NCBI GenBank assembly: GCA_013399115.1
Contig: VXAA01005612.1
Coordinates: forward strand, 181,385 to 245,384
Source: Anseranas semipalmata
Taxonomy: Eukaryota; Chordata; Aves; Anseriformes; Anseranatidae
Reading direction: 5' to 3'
DNA length: 64,000 nt
Shown: positions 34,764-46,590 of the stretch, piece after piece
Numbering within the stretch: the stretch's first letter is position 1
Layout: each line of letters begins with the position of its first letter
The notes under the pieces: model-generated
What the model saw: only the letters and a program-made list of their open reading frames with translations
Told to the model about the DNA's origin: nothing
Databases searched by the model: none
Program-made: the position numbers and the translations under genes

Positions 34764-37700
34764 TTTGGTGAAGGAAGGAAGGGCAATCCTGGAGAGCTCT
34801 TTCAATTCTGGTAGAAAGAAACAATTGGAGCCACTGCAGTTTCGGGCCATTAACAGCTATGTAGTGTTGTATTTTGGATCTCGCTTCATCAAAGGCTTAT
34901 GAGGAGTACTGGAATCCTGCTTGGCCTCTACCTGTCTCTGAGAAATTAAAGATGATATTTAACCTTACATACTATCAGAGTTCCTCAGGAAAATGCTAGT
35001 TAAAGGAAAAATAGAGATAGGATTTTTGTTTTCAGAATGAAATGTGCTTTTCTGCAATAGCATCGTGCTGTTGACTTGATATTCAAGTTTTTGATGTTTT
35101 CTGCTATGAAGTAAGGCTTCTTCTAGTTGTCTCACGTATGTTGAAATTTGAATATACATAATGACCTACAACTGGAAGATACCTGTTATTTCTAAACATG
35201 TTCTCTTTACTACTGATAGTGTACTTAAAAGGGGGAAAGATTTTTGCATGTGCATAAATCCATTTATTTTATCAGAGAAGGCAGTGAAGTTGATCAGGCA
35301 CGTTTTACCTTTGGTGAATTCATCCTGACTCTTCCCAACCACCTTCTTCTCTTTCGTATGCCTAAAAATGTGTTCCAAGAGGACTGTTAGCGTTACTGTG
35401 TTATACTTGTTTGACTGGAAGACTAACTTCTCTCTAGTTAATAGAAATATTTGGAGTATTTATAGCTTCAAAAGACAGCATAAACATTTTTACTTGCCTG
35501 TGAGAAATAATGTCACAAACTGTACCACATCTACTCCCACACTGAACCTTTCTTTTCTCTGCTCTCCATCTTTACTGGCCTCGTTCTGTTAGGTCATGAA
35601 TACATTTTTAATTGATCTGACTGCATAAAATTAAAAAAAAAAAATGCACTTCCCCATTTATGATTTCCAGATTTGATTATTTTCTTCTTCCTTTGCATTG
35701 ATGGATGTTACTATAATGTTTGTTGCTTCTGTTTCTGTGACATACTTTATGTGACTGAGTCGTCTGATGATCAAATATTTTATAGAGCCACTTGCAAACA
35801 GACAGAAGTTCCTATTCACTGTTTGGTTAACTAAACCCAAGATTTATGGGGAGGAAGGCAGCCCTGGGAAGGTTTCCCAAGTTATTGTAGAAATGACATA
35901 TCATGTTTAATCTGTGAGGTCAGCTGAGCCTTGATGCCTCACACATTTTCAAATCGATCCTAAGCACCTGTAAGTAGATCTGTAAACCTATTCCTTTGAA
36001 GTATATTGCCATGAGAAAGAGCTATATTACTGGGACTTTGGGAGTACCTTTACTCCCACTGCAGTGCAAAGGATATCCACATGAATACGTAAGTGGGAGG
36101 TTGAAATTGGAATTGTATGGTTCACAGCATTTCACTTTAGAGGGACTAAAAAGCGTCCTTCTCGCTCTACATTTTTTTTTTTTTAAATTTTCTTCTGCTG
36201 AGTATCACTTGGCCTTTAGTTAACTGAAGGCTTTTTAGGCTGCTGGAAATAAAATATCAAATTAGGTTCAAATAGCTGCCTTTTTATCCTGGCAGATGCA
36301 GCTGGCTTCCTCTCACCTGGAACCTCTTTTAACTTGACACTAGGGGGAAGAAACCCTTCCCCCAAAGCTCATATAATAACTTTTTCCACATTTATCTGCT
36401 TTGTGTTCTGTGGGGGATGCCATCGCTAGGATGTGAGGTCAGGGGATGAAGCATGAAAATGTATACCGAACTGGAGAGCGCAGAAAGTGCTGCTCCTCAG
36501 CACCACTCAGTGCAAGTCCCTGAGAAAGAGGTAGATGGCAGCCAGGTGTCAGTAAGAGGGGTATCCAGTGAGCCACCACAGACCAGCAAGGCAGAGCTGA
36601 CACTGCTTCTTGTGGTCCCTGGGAGGTGTGACTTCCAGTCAGCACTTCCAGACTGCTGACTTTGCACCCTGTCCAGGAAATGCTGAAGAACCTTTTTGAT
36701 GTCCTCCCCATTTTCCACAAACATCCCTCTGTTCTCAGACAGAATTTATCCTCTCTCTTTTTTTCAGTTTCCTCTGGGGGAGCCAAGAAAGCCCACAACC
36801 CAGTATCTTCAGTTTGAAGCAGGTTCAGAGAATTTGTTCTGAATGTCACTGTTTTTGTTTCAGTGCTCCCGTTTTTGTTATATATTAGATTTCTCACAAA
36901 AGTCCCAGCTGTTTTCTCTTGTCCTTTCTCTATAGTTTTACAATAAAGAAGCTGATGATGAAGCACGATCCTATCAGATATGTGGCAATCGGTGCACAAG
37001 CACGGAAGTTCTGGTTTACCAGTGCGCTTTACTGGCAAAGCCCTTTCTTTTACTTTAATCAGTATTTTTATTGGCTTTTTCTTCTGCACTGAAACTTACT
37101 GGACTCTGCAGTTCTACCAAATGGAGGTTGTTACAAGGGCATGCAGAAATGCATTTTTTTATGTGTCCAGTAGAAAGAAATACAGGAGGGATTGCTCAGT
37201 TGATTGCAGAGATAGGGAAGTGGTGCATGACTATTCAGAGTGGATGTTATGATTTGTCCAGCTAACTCTGATGCCAGCGGAGATTACCATGATGAGTAGA
37301 GGTGCAACTCCCAGAAGGTCAAACTTCACTAGAGCTGTTCCTGTAATGGACTTACAATATATTTTTGTGTTAAGACTTGGCTCAGTTTGAACTCTGCATG
37401 GATTGAATTACTTGATGAGGACCAACAAATACAAGGATTCCTCTTAGGAGTTTGCATTTGATAGCACCCCACTCTCTAATTTATTGTGTGCTAGAATGCA
37501 AATCATTCTCACAAAGTTGTATAATCAGTGTTTATCCTGACCTGTTATTTGAATAAGTACATTATGTAATGACTCTGATTTTATAATTTTCTATTTTTTA
37601 TGAAAATAATAACTCCTTCCTTTAGCTAAAGTGAGACTTGGAACTCCTAGACCTGACCTGGTAGCCAGTATTTTCTTCTTCAAATGAATTTTAAAAATGT

Positions 37701-40700
37701 GTCTTTACCATCACTCATCTTCTCTGTATTGTAAAATTCTCACAGTTCTGTTCCTTAAGGATGTGAGAGGAGGAAGGACTCTAACGGTGAAAATACTTTG
37801 GACCCACTGTTACAGCTGTAAAAAACAAGTAAACTGCATAATCCATTGAATAAAAGATGTTGTCTTCTTTCACAAATCTTGTCCTCATAATAACTGTCAA
37901 CATAAATCACTTAGTGGGCAGGTTTGGGACAGATGAATATAGATGGTGTTTACAATTCTTCTTTTATAATAATAAAAAATAATGATGCGTATATTTGATT
38001 GTGCTCTGCTCCATCCTTCTAAGTCACTTTTTCTTTCACAGTATGGAGGGCATTTATCTGCTGTAATCTAAACATCAAAAGTTAGGCACATAAGTCTGGG
38101 TTAGTCACTTTATTTTCCCTTGTAGTCAGTAGAGAGAGGTAAGTACCTCTGTTTGCCTTATTTCAAGATAGGTATCCAGGGTATGAAAGAGCTTTTCCTT
38201 CTAGATCTACCTGTGTCGTTACACAGATGATAAAGTGTGGACTTGAACATCCCAGTTTTGAACAGTGAGCTATCATGAATCCATGATGCCCCGTTTCTAG
38301 TTAGAGATCTTTTTTTTTTCCTTTGCATCACTTAGCACAACAGCGGGTGGATCTGAATACACTATAAATAGATGGTGGTGGCAGTATCTTTTCTTTAATT
38401 ATGAAACAGAACAGTCAGTAGAAAACATCGAAGTTTAAAATGTCAATCATCTAATTAGCTGTGGCCTGTCTTCAAATGTGGTCTCTTTAGCTTAATGTCC
38501 TACTCCTTCCCATGAAAACTGGAATCTGCACATCGGTGTCCTTGCCTTGATCACTGAAGGCTTTCTCCTTCTGCCACTCCACATTTTGTTCAGTGCCAGC
38601 GTAGTGCTAACACACTTGTAACTCGTGCAAAAGTCTAGATCAAAGGTGATCCAGGGAAAGCAGAAATGGTGCCTTCAAAGTTTCTTTGTGTCTTGTTCTG
38701 AGCTTGAAAAGCAACAATACTTTGTTACTAATAAAAGTGCATGCATACAAACACTAATAAGTAAAAGCATACAACCTTATCACTTGAGATGTAAAGCTTG
38801 ATCTTTGGAACACCATTTAGAAAACCATAGGATTTATATTATGATACCAGAATATTCTTTGAAGCAAAGAATTAAATACTGTGACAGATACAGATCACAT
38901 GCTCTTCCAAGCAACATTGCACTTTGAGTCAAAGCAGTAGCAGTAAAATTATAGAAGCATTTAGGAAGTGTTAGATGACCTGTGATAAGTAGGCGTCATC
39001 CACATAAAGGAAAAACATGGACAAGTAAGCAGACCAGTGGGATTTCTAAAATCATGAATGGATACCAAAGTAACCAATATGAAATACGGTCAAATTTGAT
39101 CATGTGGTGAGTCAACTTGTTCTGACAAAGTTCTCAGCAACCCAGTGTTTTGAATTTGGGATTTTCTGTGACTGTGACAGTAGTTAACATTAATTTAGAT
39201 GATAGAATCTTACAAGCTCTAACACTTGTTAAAGGAATAAGTTTTCATTATGGGAAATACAGAAGGAAGCAAAGAATTTCTGGGATAAACTTAAGATCAG
39301 AACAGGACAACTTCAGCATTCAAGTCCATCTCAAATACTGTATTTCTGTCCTGGCAGTATTAAAAGGAATGCTTACATTTTAGATGGCTGAGGTTATGCC
39401 CTAGAAACCCACTTACAGTGCTTCTTGCTTTCTTCTGTATTTTTAGAACTAGAGATAAAATTTACTTTATTAGCTGTATTTTTTAAGTTTAGATTAGAGT
39501 TATTCAGAATTAGTGATATCTTTTGTCATCTGTATGGTCTTTACCTCACTGTGACTTCAAAATCATTTCTTCTCATATAACACAAATAAATCACATTGCT
39601 AGAAAGTGAATTAACTGAAAGAGACTGGACATTTTTATGCCATTTCTACAATAAGTTTCTCCATTTGTTGGCCAGTTTTCTTTGTAAATTTGAAAACTGC
39701 ATCATTGTAAGCCAAGAAAAAAATAACATTTGTGCTCTGGCCAGAGTCATGTTCCAGAAAGTATTTGACCTACAGATAAGATATTTTAAAAATAGATCTA
39801 GTGATTTTCTAGGATAAATAATTTACATGCCCATGAAATGTGTTCATAAAGCTTGTTGCGCTACTCTGCCTTCATATAAGCCCAAGATTTGAAAATAGGT
39901 TTGTCCTGTCAAGAGCTTTGTCCCAGTTACCTGTTTCAAAGATAACTATATTTTGAAGAGACTAAACACAATAGAAAATGGGATTTTGACTTCTTTCTCC
40001 ACATTCTGGTTATCTTGCTTCCTTCTGTGTGTTGAGTTCTTGGGATATATCACTAAGTAATAGCCCACAATTGCAGCACCCTGAACAGATACCTAAGACA
40101 GCATTTAGTGAGCCAGCTCAGGTACAAAGAGCAGGTTGGTTACGTTTTGGTGTTTTGAACTGATTTACTTGTCTTCTCTGCAGGACTAATTAACCGAGGC
40201 AAAGTGCCAGGTTAAATGGTTCTGCTACCCAGTGTAAAGATAACCTCATATCTCTGCTTGGTGCCAGATTTACTATGAGAAGTCATCTGGGCTACCAGCA
40301 AGTCCTGCTGGGGCCCTTGAGTAGCCATGGAGAGCCAGGCTTGCAGATCTATGCTGAGATGCTCAGCTATAGTACACGTATGGTTGACCAAAAGCCTCTC
40401 AGCTGCCTGGGGGCTGTGTACTGGGTAATGTTACATTCTGTGTTCAAACTATATGCTTTAAAACACCTGCTGATTTTTATCAGTTTTAACTTTAAAACTT
40501 CCAGTTTTATATGAAGTGTCCTTTTGTATACACGTGCAGATGTTTTTTCCTCTAGAAATTATGCTTCTGAAGTGTAGGTATTATGCAACAATGATAAGTC
40601 TCCATGGTTCTATATATGAATAATTTTGCAGATTAAAAATCAAGTGTATGTGATATTCTTACGGTTAGTGAAGGATATGAAGTGTTTGAAATACTGGTGT

Positions 40701-41225
40701 AACAAAATGGCCATATAAGGGCAAGACACAGCAGTTTGCAATGGCAGATGTGTAATTTCTGTTGTCAGTGGGAGTTACCTATCTGCCTTAAGAAGAGAAT
40801 AGTTCTTTGGGAAATATATTTCCTGCAATGTAACATTGCATATTCTGCACCAAATTACACTTCAGCACTTCAGGTATTCTTCCATTCAGGAAAAAAAAAA
40901 AAATTCAAATTGCAAAAGACAATTTCATTCTGGTCTTTACTCTCCAAAAGAAGAAAAAACTCCAACCCTCTATAACATTATAAACACTATGCATTTTCCA
41001 ATTCTTCTCTTTGGCATCTGTATGAAAGAAAGCAATAAAACTGTTCCCACTGGTAAGCAAAATAATAACAAGAAACATAGAATGGGTGATAAAGAGAATA
41101 TTATCTTTTGCTTTTCTAAACATAGACTGTTTGACACACATGTATAGCAGCAATTTTTATAAATGGAAATGCTTGGTGTTGACAGTGTAAATATACTTCC
41201 ATGTGAAGCATTTCAATGATATAAC
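34764..41225. other. Unique AT-rich noncoding DNA
   Basis: No gene recognised. The longest non-repeat frame in the window is the minus-strand one at 36439-37089 (216 codons); it has no domain I know and overlaps frames on the other strand (see findings). A micro-exon-like segment lies at about 36064-36087. A decayed repeat at 38080-38185 is listed separately. An A-run lies at 40890-40903. Confidence 0.5.
38080..38185. repeat. Possible decayed sauropsid interspersed repeat
   Basis: AGTTAGGCACATAAGTCTGG, then CTTTATTTTCCCTTGTAGTC, then GAGAGAGGTAAGTACCTCTG recall repeat segments of the type 'ttaggcacctaagtctgg' and 'attgtagtcaatggagagagttaggcacctct' that I remember from turtle and crocodile DNA. 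The class is not determined and the match is weak. Confidence 0.3.
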
Positions 41226-41640
41226 AGCCCTGCTACCTATCCTTCAGCATTTTGTCCATTTCAATTTTAAATGACCCAAACCATTCAGCTCTCACCACTT
41301 CCAGCAGGAGCCTGTTTCACAATCTAATAGATCTCACCTTTAGGAATTATTTTTTCTGAAAAAAGTTCAGTTTTCCTGAACTTATATTAATGCATCTTAT
41401 CTCAATTCCATTCCAGTACTGTGCAGAAATCTCTTTGGGCTTTCTGAGAGAATTGCTCTTCGTAGTTATTTATATCCTTCAAATTACTAGCAAGGGTTCT
41501 CCTTTCCCATACCTACCTCATGTTACCTTTCTCTGCTGCTTGAGATATGGCCTTTTGCTTCATCCCTCTCTGGCTCATCCATTCAAGCACAGATTCAGCA
41601 CTCAGGAGAACTATGGGGTGGAGACAAGGTCTGAAGGGGA
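41226..41640 (-). mobile_element. Ancient CR1/L3-like LINE remnant
   Basis: Read on the plus strand, the order CAATTTTAAATGACCCAAACC, CACCACTTCCAGCAGGAGCC, TGTTTCACAATCTAATAGATC, then TTAGGAATTATTTTTTCTGA and TCAGTTTTCCTGAACTTATA parallels the reverse complement of the ORF2 end of old CR1/L3 elements ('cttgttccacagtctaac', 'ttaggaaatttttcctgatatccagtctaaa'). It is too diverged to read a protein. The boundaries are approximate. Confidence 0.5.
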
Positions 41641-43074
41641 GTAACATTGGCAAAGTAAAAACACAGAAGATCAGCATGGAACAAATTCCCATTTGGTTTA
41701 TAGGAAGTGCTCCATAGTTTCCTCTACTATGAAAGCTTTGCATTCTGGAGATATACAGAAATCCCAACTGTTTATTTTATAAGCTTTTTTTTTTTTTTTT
41801 TTTTTCCTTTGGGGGAAGGACTTATCTTGTCTTCCAGGTCATTTGCCTGTCTTTTATGAGCAGCTCCTTATGCATCAGTTCTGGAAATGTTTAGTCCTGA
41901 CTGCCTCTGCAACAGGCTATGGGAACAACAAGAACATCAAGAGTCACATGCTGATAACTTTAATGATACATTCATTCCTCAGTAATGCTTTAATGACCTG
42001 TTGGTAAAGAAAGACCAAAGGAGTAATACTTTTCCAGTTAGTTGATGTCCTTAGATGAAAAAAATTAGTAGTAGTAATAAATAAATAAGGAGATAGATAG
42101 AGTTATTTGAAATGGGAGTCAGCTATCTGATTCTGACCCTGCATGTTCCAGTAACAAGGTCTGTCAGCAGAGAAGGAGTTACCAAATTTAAAGCTTTTAG
42201 GATTAAGGAAAGACTTAAAGAATTGAGATCAAAAACCCTGGAGCTTTGGTTCCTGAACGCAGAAAGTTTTTTTTAGATGGGCTGAATACTTGTTTGAAGA
42301 CTTTGAAATGCTGTGAGATGAGATAATGCTGTAAGACTACAAGAGCTCTGAGGCCTCAAACATTGTTGCCTTTGCATTTTAGGGTCACTTGCATGAATTA
42401 ATTTAGAGTATGCTGCACTTAAAAATTGTTAAAATCCTCAAAAGATATATCTTTAAGTTAGGATGAATAAAGCCCATGATGCCCAAAATATGGTGGAATA
42501 CAAATTCTTTAAACCTCTTCAAAAAGGCAAGATGGAAAAATGATGTGAAGCAGTGAAGCTTAGGGTGCAATTCTGGGTGCACCCAGACTCACCAGGGCAA
42601 AACAGATTTTCCAAGTTATAGACAACATCAGTCATGACAGCATTGCTTTTCACTGATTTGATTCTCTCCTACCTCACATCTAATTTACAGCCGTGCAGCT
42701 GGTCTGATTTAGAAGCAAATACCTTGCAGAAATTGTAAATGACAGCATATGGTGCCAAGGTGTGGACTATTGCAATTTATGAGCCATAACGTTGAACCAA
42801 AGAGGGATTGCAGTCAGAGTTAAGGGTTATGGTCATAAGGAGGGTGCTTTTAAGGCACGAGGAGACTATCCTAGGCCAGTACACTTGTACAATATAGGTG
42901 AGTAGAAAACCTGCAACTACATCCTGATGGTTCTTCCTAGGCACAGGGTTCTCTGAATGAAGTGCAAACACACATACTTTGAATCTGGAAGGAAAAGTGG
43001 AAATCCTGATAGAATGAGTTAAATCAAGTTTCTGTACTCATATCAACATATATAATTGTAGTAAATACGTGCTA
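41641..43074. other. Unique AT-rich noncoding DNA
   Basis: No gene recognised. It contains a poly(T) run at 41785-41805 and a perfect 16-base palindrome at 42572-42587 (see findings). Confidence 0.5.
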
Positions 43075-44335
43075 ACTAGTGACCATGAAATCAGGGAAAT
43101 CAAGATTTAGAGAGGAATGGAGAAGACATGTAGCAGACCCTAGACCTCAGGAGATCAGACTTAGACTTATCAGGAAACTAGTAGGCAGGATTCTGTGGGA
43201 GACAACCATAAAGACAAAACAGCTCAGGAGAGCTGGCAGGTCTCTAGGAACAGCAAAGCAGGAGAACACTCTGTCCTGGTACTCAGGAAAATGAGAAGTA
43301 CCAGGAAACTGGCTTGGTAAGTCATCACTGAGTTCCAGTACAAACAGAGTATATACAGGAAGGGTAGGCTACAAAGAATATAGAAAGAATATAGAACCTG
43401 GGATGGTGCTAGGAAAGCCAATCTGCGCTAGAGTTCAAACTGGCAAGAGGCATCAAGGGCAACAAAAAGAGCTTCCACCACTGCATTAGGAGAAAAAAAG
43501 GAAAAGGAAAAGGAAAAGGAAAAGGAAAAGGAAAAGGAAAAGGAAAAGGAAAAGGAAAAGGAAAAGGAAAAGGAAAAGGGAAAAAAAAGAAAGAAGAGGT
43601 AAACATGGGCTCACTGCTGAAGGGGGCAGGTGATTTAGTGACAGCAAATGCAGATAGGCAGACATACTCGGTATTGTCTTTGTAACCTCCACCAAAAATG
43701 TCTCCCAGGACTTTATATGCAGAGACAGTTTTCAAGGAGAGAATCTACAACAGTGGGAGGTGATTGAATCAAAGATCTCTTAAGAAATCTTAGTACAGAA
43801 AAGTCCCTGGGACAAGATAGGATACATACAAGGGTGCTGAGAAAGGTAGCTGAAATCACAGAAAGGCCACTCTATCCTCTTCAAAAGTAGTAGGATCTGG
43901 AGGCAAGGCTGGAGGAAAGCAAATGTTACACCTGTCTTTGAAAAGAGCAAGAAGAATGACACAGGAAACTAGAGGCCACTTTGGTCCAAAGAATATTGTT
44001 GACTGTGTTCTCTTGGAAGCTATTTCTGGGCACATGAAGGACAAGACAATGACTGGGGCTAACCAGCATGGATTAATCAAGGGCTAATCATGCCTGACCA
44101 ATCTTACTGCCTTCTACAATGAAATGACGGTATCTGTGGATGAACACAGAACAGTGGTTTTCATCTGCTTTGACCTAAACAAGGCTTTTGACATAGTCTT
44201 CTTTAGCATCCATGAATTCAAATTCAGATATTTCACTCTCAATGAGTGAATTAGTACAAGGGGAAAAAACTGCCTGAATTACTGGAATCAAAGGGAACTA
44301 ATCTGTGTGGTGTCCTGTGATGAGTGGAATAACAT
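43075..44335 (+). mobile_element. Old CR1 LINE interior fragment (ORF2 linker and RT)
   Basis: An old, interrupted copy of CR1 ORF2. It begins near GTGACCATGAAATC, the place after the endonuclease domain where CR1 reads 'gagcgaccatgagatggt'. It continues through the linker: residues LARGIKGNKKSF match the family LARDVKGNKKGF, and VNMGSLLKGAGDLVT matches VGPLLNGAGDLVT. Then comes the RT: a GPDRIHPRVLRE-type block near 43805-43860, a WRKANVTPVF-type block near 43910-43945, and the motif A sequence FDLNKAFD at 44169-44192. Stops and frameshifts make it non-functional. Homology fades after about 44335, so the catalytic FADD region, the C-terminus and the 3' tail are missing. This is unusual, because CR1 copies normally keep the 3' end; a later deletion is the simplest explanation. 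A hexanucleotide repeat has expanded inside it. Confidence 0.85.
43497..43583. repeat. (GGAAAA)n hexanucleotide microsatellite inside CR1
   Basis: Thirteen perfect GGAAAA units from 43500, then one GGGAAA unit and an A-rich exit. In the CR1 frame (codons starting at 43440) the repeat encodes alternating Gly-Lys, and the frame downstream of it (GTA at 43599, starting VNMGSLL) is the same one. The repeat has replaced the part of ORF2 where family members carry a purine-rich 'agcaaaaggaagactagggaaa' segment, the probable seed. Its minus-strand translation is an artefactual Phe-Pro repeat. Confidence 0.95.
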
Positions 44336-46479
44336 TTTGCAACTGGCAATATTTGCTAGAAGCAGAAAATGTGACAACTAGGAGGTAATAGTGGAAGTCA
44401 TGACCAAGATGTAACCCAGTGTCAATGCATTGCTTGGCTGTCTAGATGCTTGCTTATATTTAAGATGACAAATGTGCTTCCTTTAAGAAAGAAATAGTAA
44501 ATGAAGGTGGGAGACTTACGTTTAATTATTTGCAGTATGCAGGGAGAGAAGTACAGGGGTCTTAAACCCACACATATGCCTGGAGACTCTTCGCATAGTT
44601 ACTGTGACAGAAGACTTCAAGCCTGTCCTGTGAGGATTCCTTAGGGAGCATATTAGGGTGAGGATGATGAGGGAGACAGGTATCAAGGAAAGGAGGAAAG
44701 TATGTGGTGGGGTGGGGACTCCAGGTAGTGCTGCAATACAGGCAGGAACCTCGAAGAGGCTCTGAGTATAGGAAAGCCCTCAGACTTCTGCAGATTTTCC
44801 TAGTATTTCATGTTTCCTAGAGAAGTTTAAAAGGAAAAGACACAAAGCCAATACAACATCATACTTTTTTTTTTTCTTTTTGGTGATATACTGAGGCTCA
44901 CTTTAGGATGAATCTTTTAAACATGTATAAATTTCCTCTCAGAAACATAATTTTTTTTCCCCTACCACTCAACTCCATCATAATGACCTGTGGTATACAG
45001 GGTTTTATTACAGTCTTATCAACTTTCCTTGCTCAACAGACTGCAATTTGGAGTTTGTTGTAATAGGTCCTGCTTCAGATGATGATTGTCCACACCATTC
45101 ATCCAAAAATTATCACTACTAACAGGAAATATGTTTCTGAGTTATCCAAGGGTCAGGGGTCATGGTTTTAAGTCACATTCTCTGTCCTTAACATGTCTTC
45201 CTCTAATGTCAAATTAAAAAAAAAAATAAGTTACGATTAAGTTTTGATCTCAGTAAAGTCCATGTCAAAATTTCTACTCAGCATAATGATGGCAGGATTT
45301 TCCCTTCACATGAGGAAATAAAAGATCACAAAGGCACCAATATTCCAAAGGGTTTAAACTACTGGGGGTGCTGCTGGCAGTTTAAAGGTGTCAGTGTGTA
45401 CCAGCACCTCACCTTGGCATTCGTTCACACTGTTGTGGTGACACAGCAGAGCTGCCAAACCCCCAGGTTAAACCTGGCTTGACTGACTGCGTTTGCACTA
45501 CACTCCAGTTTTCACACTGTCTCTGAAAAGAATATAAATATTGCGTATGCAATAGAGTTTTGCTTTTGAAAAAGAGTATTAATAACAATCTGTAAAGAAA
45601 ATAAATAGAATTAACAAAATACGCACAAAGAAAAAGATGAAAAATGAGTATGAAGCTATTTCCCTTGCTGCAACAGCCTTACTTCTGCCTTGTTTTAAGG
45701 CAGGGCAAGTTGAGAACCTGTAATTGTTCTTGCTGACAGCCTGTCTCAAGAAACAAGCATTTGATTATGATCATCCTTGACAAAGATATAGGGCACAAGC
45801 ACCCATGGACGCCTAATTTATGGATTTTTATCTTGTTTTATAAACTGTCTGTAGGGTTAAATTGCTGAATAGGAAATGCAAAGTGAGCAGGAGATGAGGT
45901 ATTTGAAAAGCAGAACTCGAGGAAGACTAATAATGACAATAGACTGGGGAGATCAGAGAGCTAAAAGACTACTTCAGATAAATAAACAAGTAAGCCTCTG
46001 ACCTCTCTGAAAATCAGCGTGCTGGTTTTCAATCTAAGAAATAATGTTGCTTTATCAGCTCATTTTTAAATGGGCCCAAAGTACCAAGTACAATGAATTG
46101 TTAGATGTATTTATAATAAAGAACCCTTCAGATAATCTATGATTTTATTATTGTGCATTGATTGCTGCTGTTTTGTCAAAGGTGGCTTCTCCTTTTCCCA
46201 GAAGAATTTTATTTACCTTTCTTCAGAAAAAGGCAGTTAGCTGAGAGTAAATACAGGGTATTTAGTCCAGCTTTCTTTAGCTCTATAATTTTGCTTTACT
46301 TTTGCATATATATTTTCATCCTGAAACCCCCCATGGTAGTGTTTGATTACAAATTCCAGGCTGGGGTGAACATGTTAAACAATCAGCATTTATAGACATT
46401 TTTGACTGCTGAACCGTGGGATGTAATGTAGTATCACTAAGTCTGGCTTCAGGACAGTGAGTGAATTTCCAGTTCTGGT
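44336..46479. other. Unique noncoding DNA
   Basis: No gene recognised. Positions 44336-44480 could be the last unrecognisable part of the CR1 fragment to the left. The purine-rich segment 44640-44720 and the GC-richer segment 45355-45500 match no repeat I can name. Confidence 0.5.
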
Positions 46480-46590
46480 AGTAGGATGCTGGGTGACTTG
46501 GGGCAAATCACTTTTATCTTGTTCCTTCACAACCTTCCCATCTTATATTGACGATGAGGACTTTTACTGACACGGGTATTATTGTACAAA
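46480..46590 (+). repeat. MIR-like SINE remnant (5'/core part)
   Basis: GGATGCTGGGTGACTTGGGG, then CAAATCACTTTTATCTTGTTCC, then ACCTTCCCATCTTATATTGA follow the MIR core order: 'tgctgtgtgaccttgggcaagtcacttaacctctc', 'ctcagtttccccatctgtaaaatg'. It complements the three 3' parts at 14.4, 14.7 and 18.2 kb. Confidence 0.6.

Noticed and set aside
43409..43735. Minus-strand Phe-Pro and Phe-Leu repeat proteins
   Set aside because: They are translations of the hexanucleotide repeat in CR1, with no independent coding evidence.
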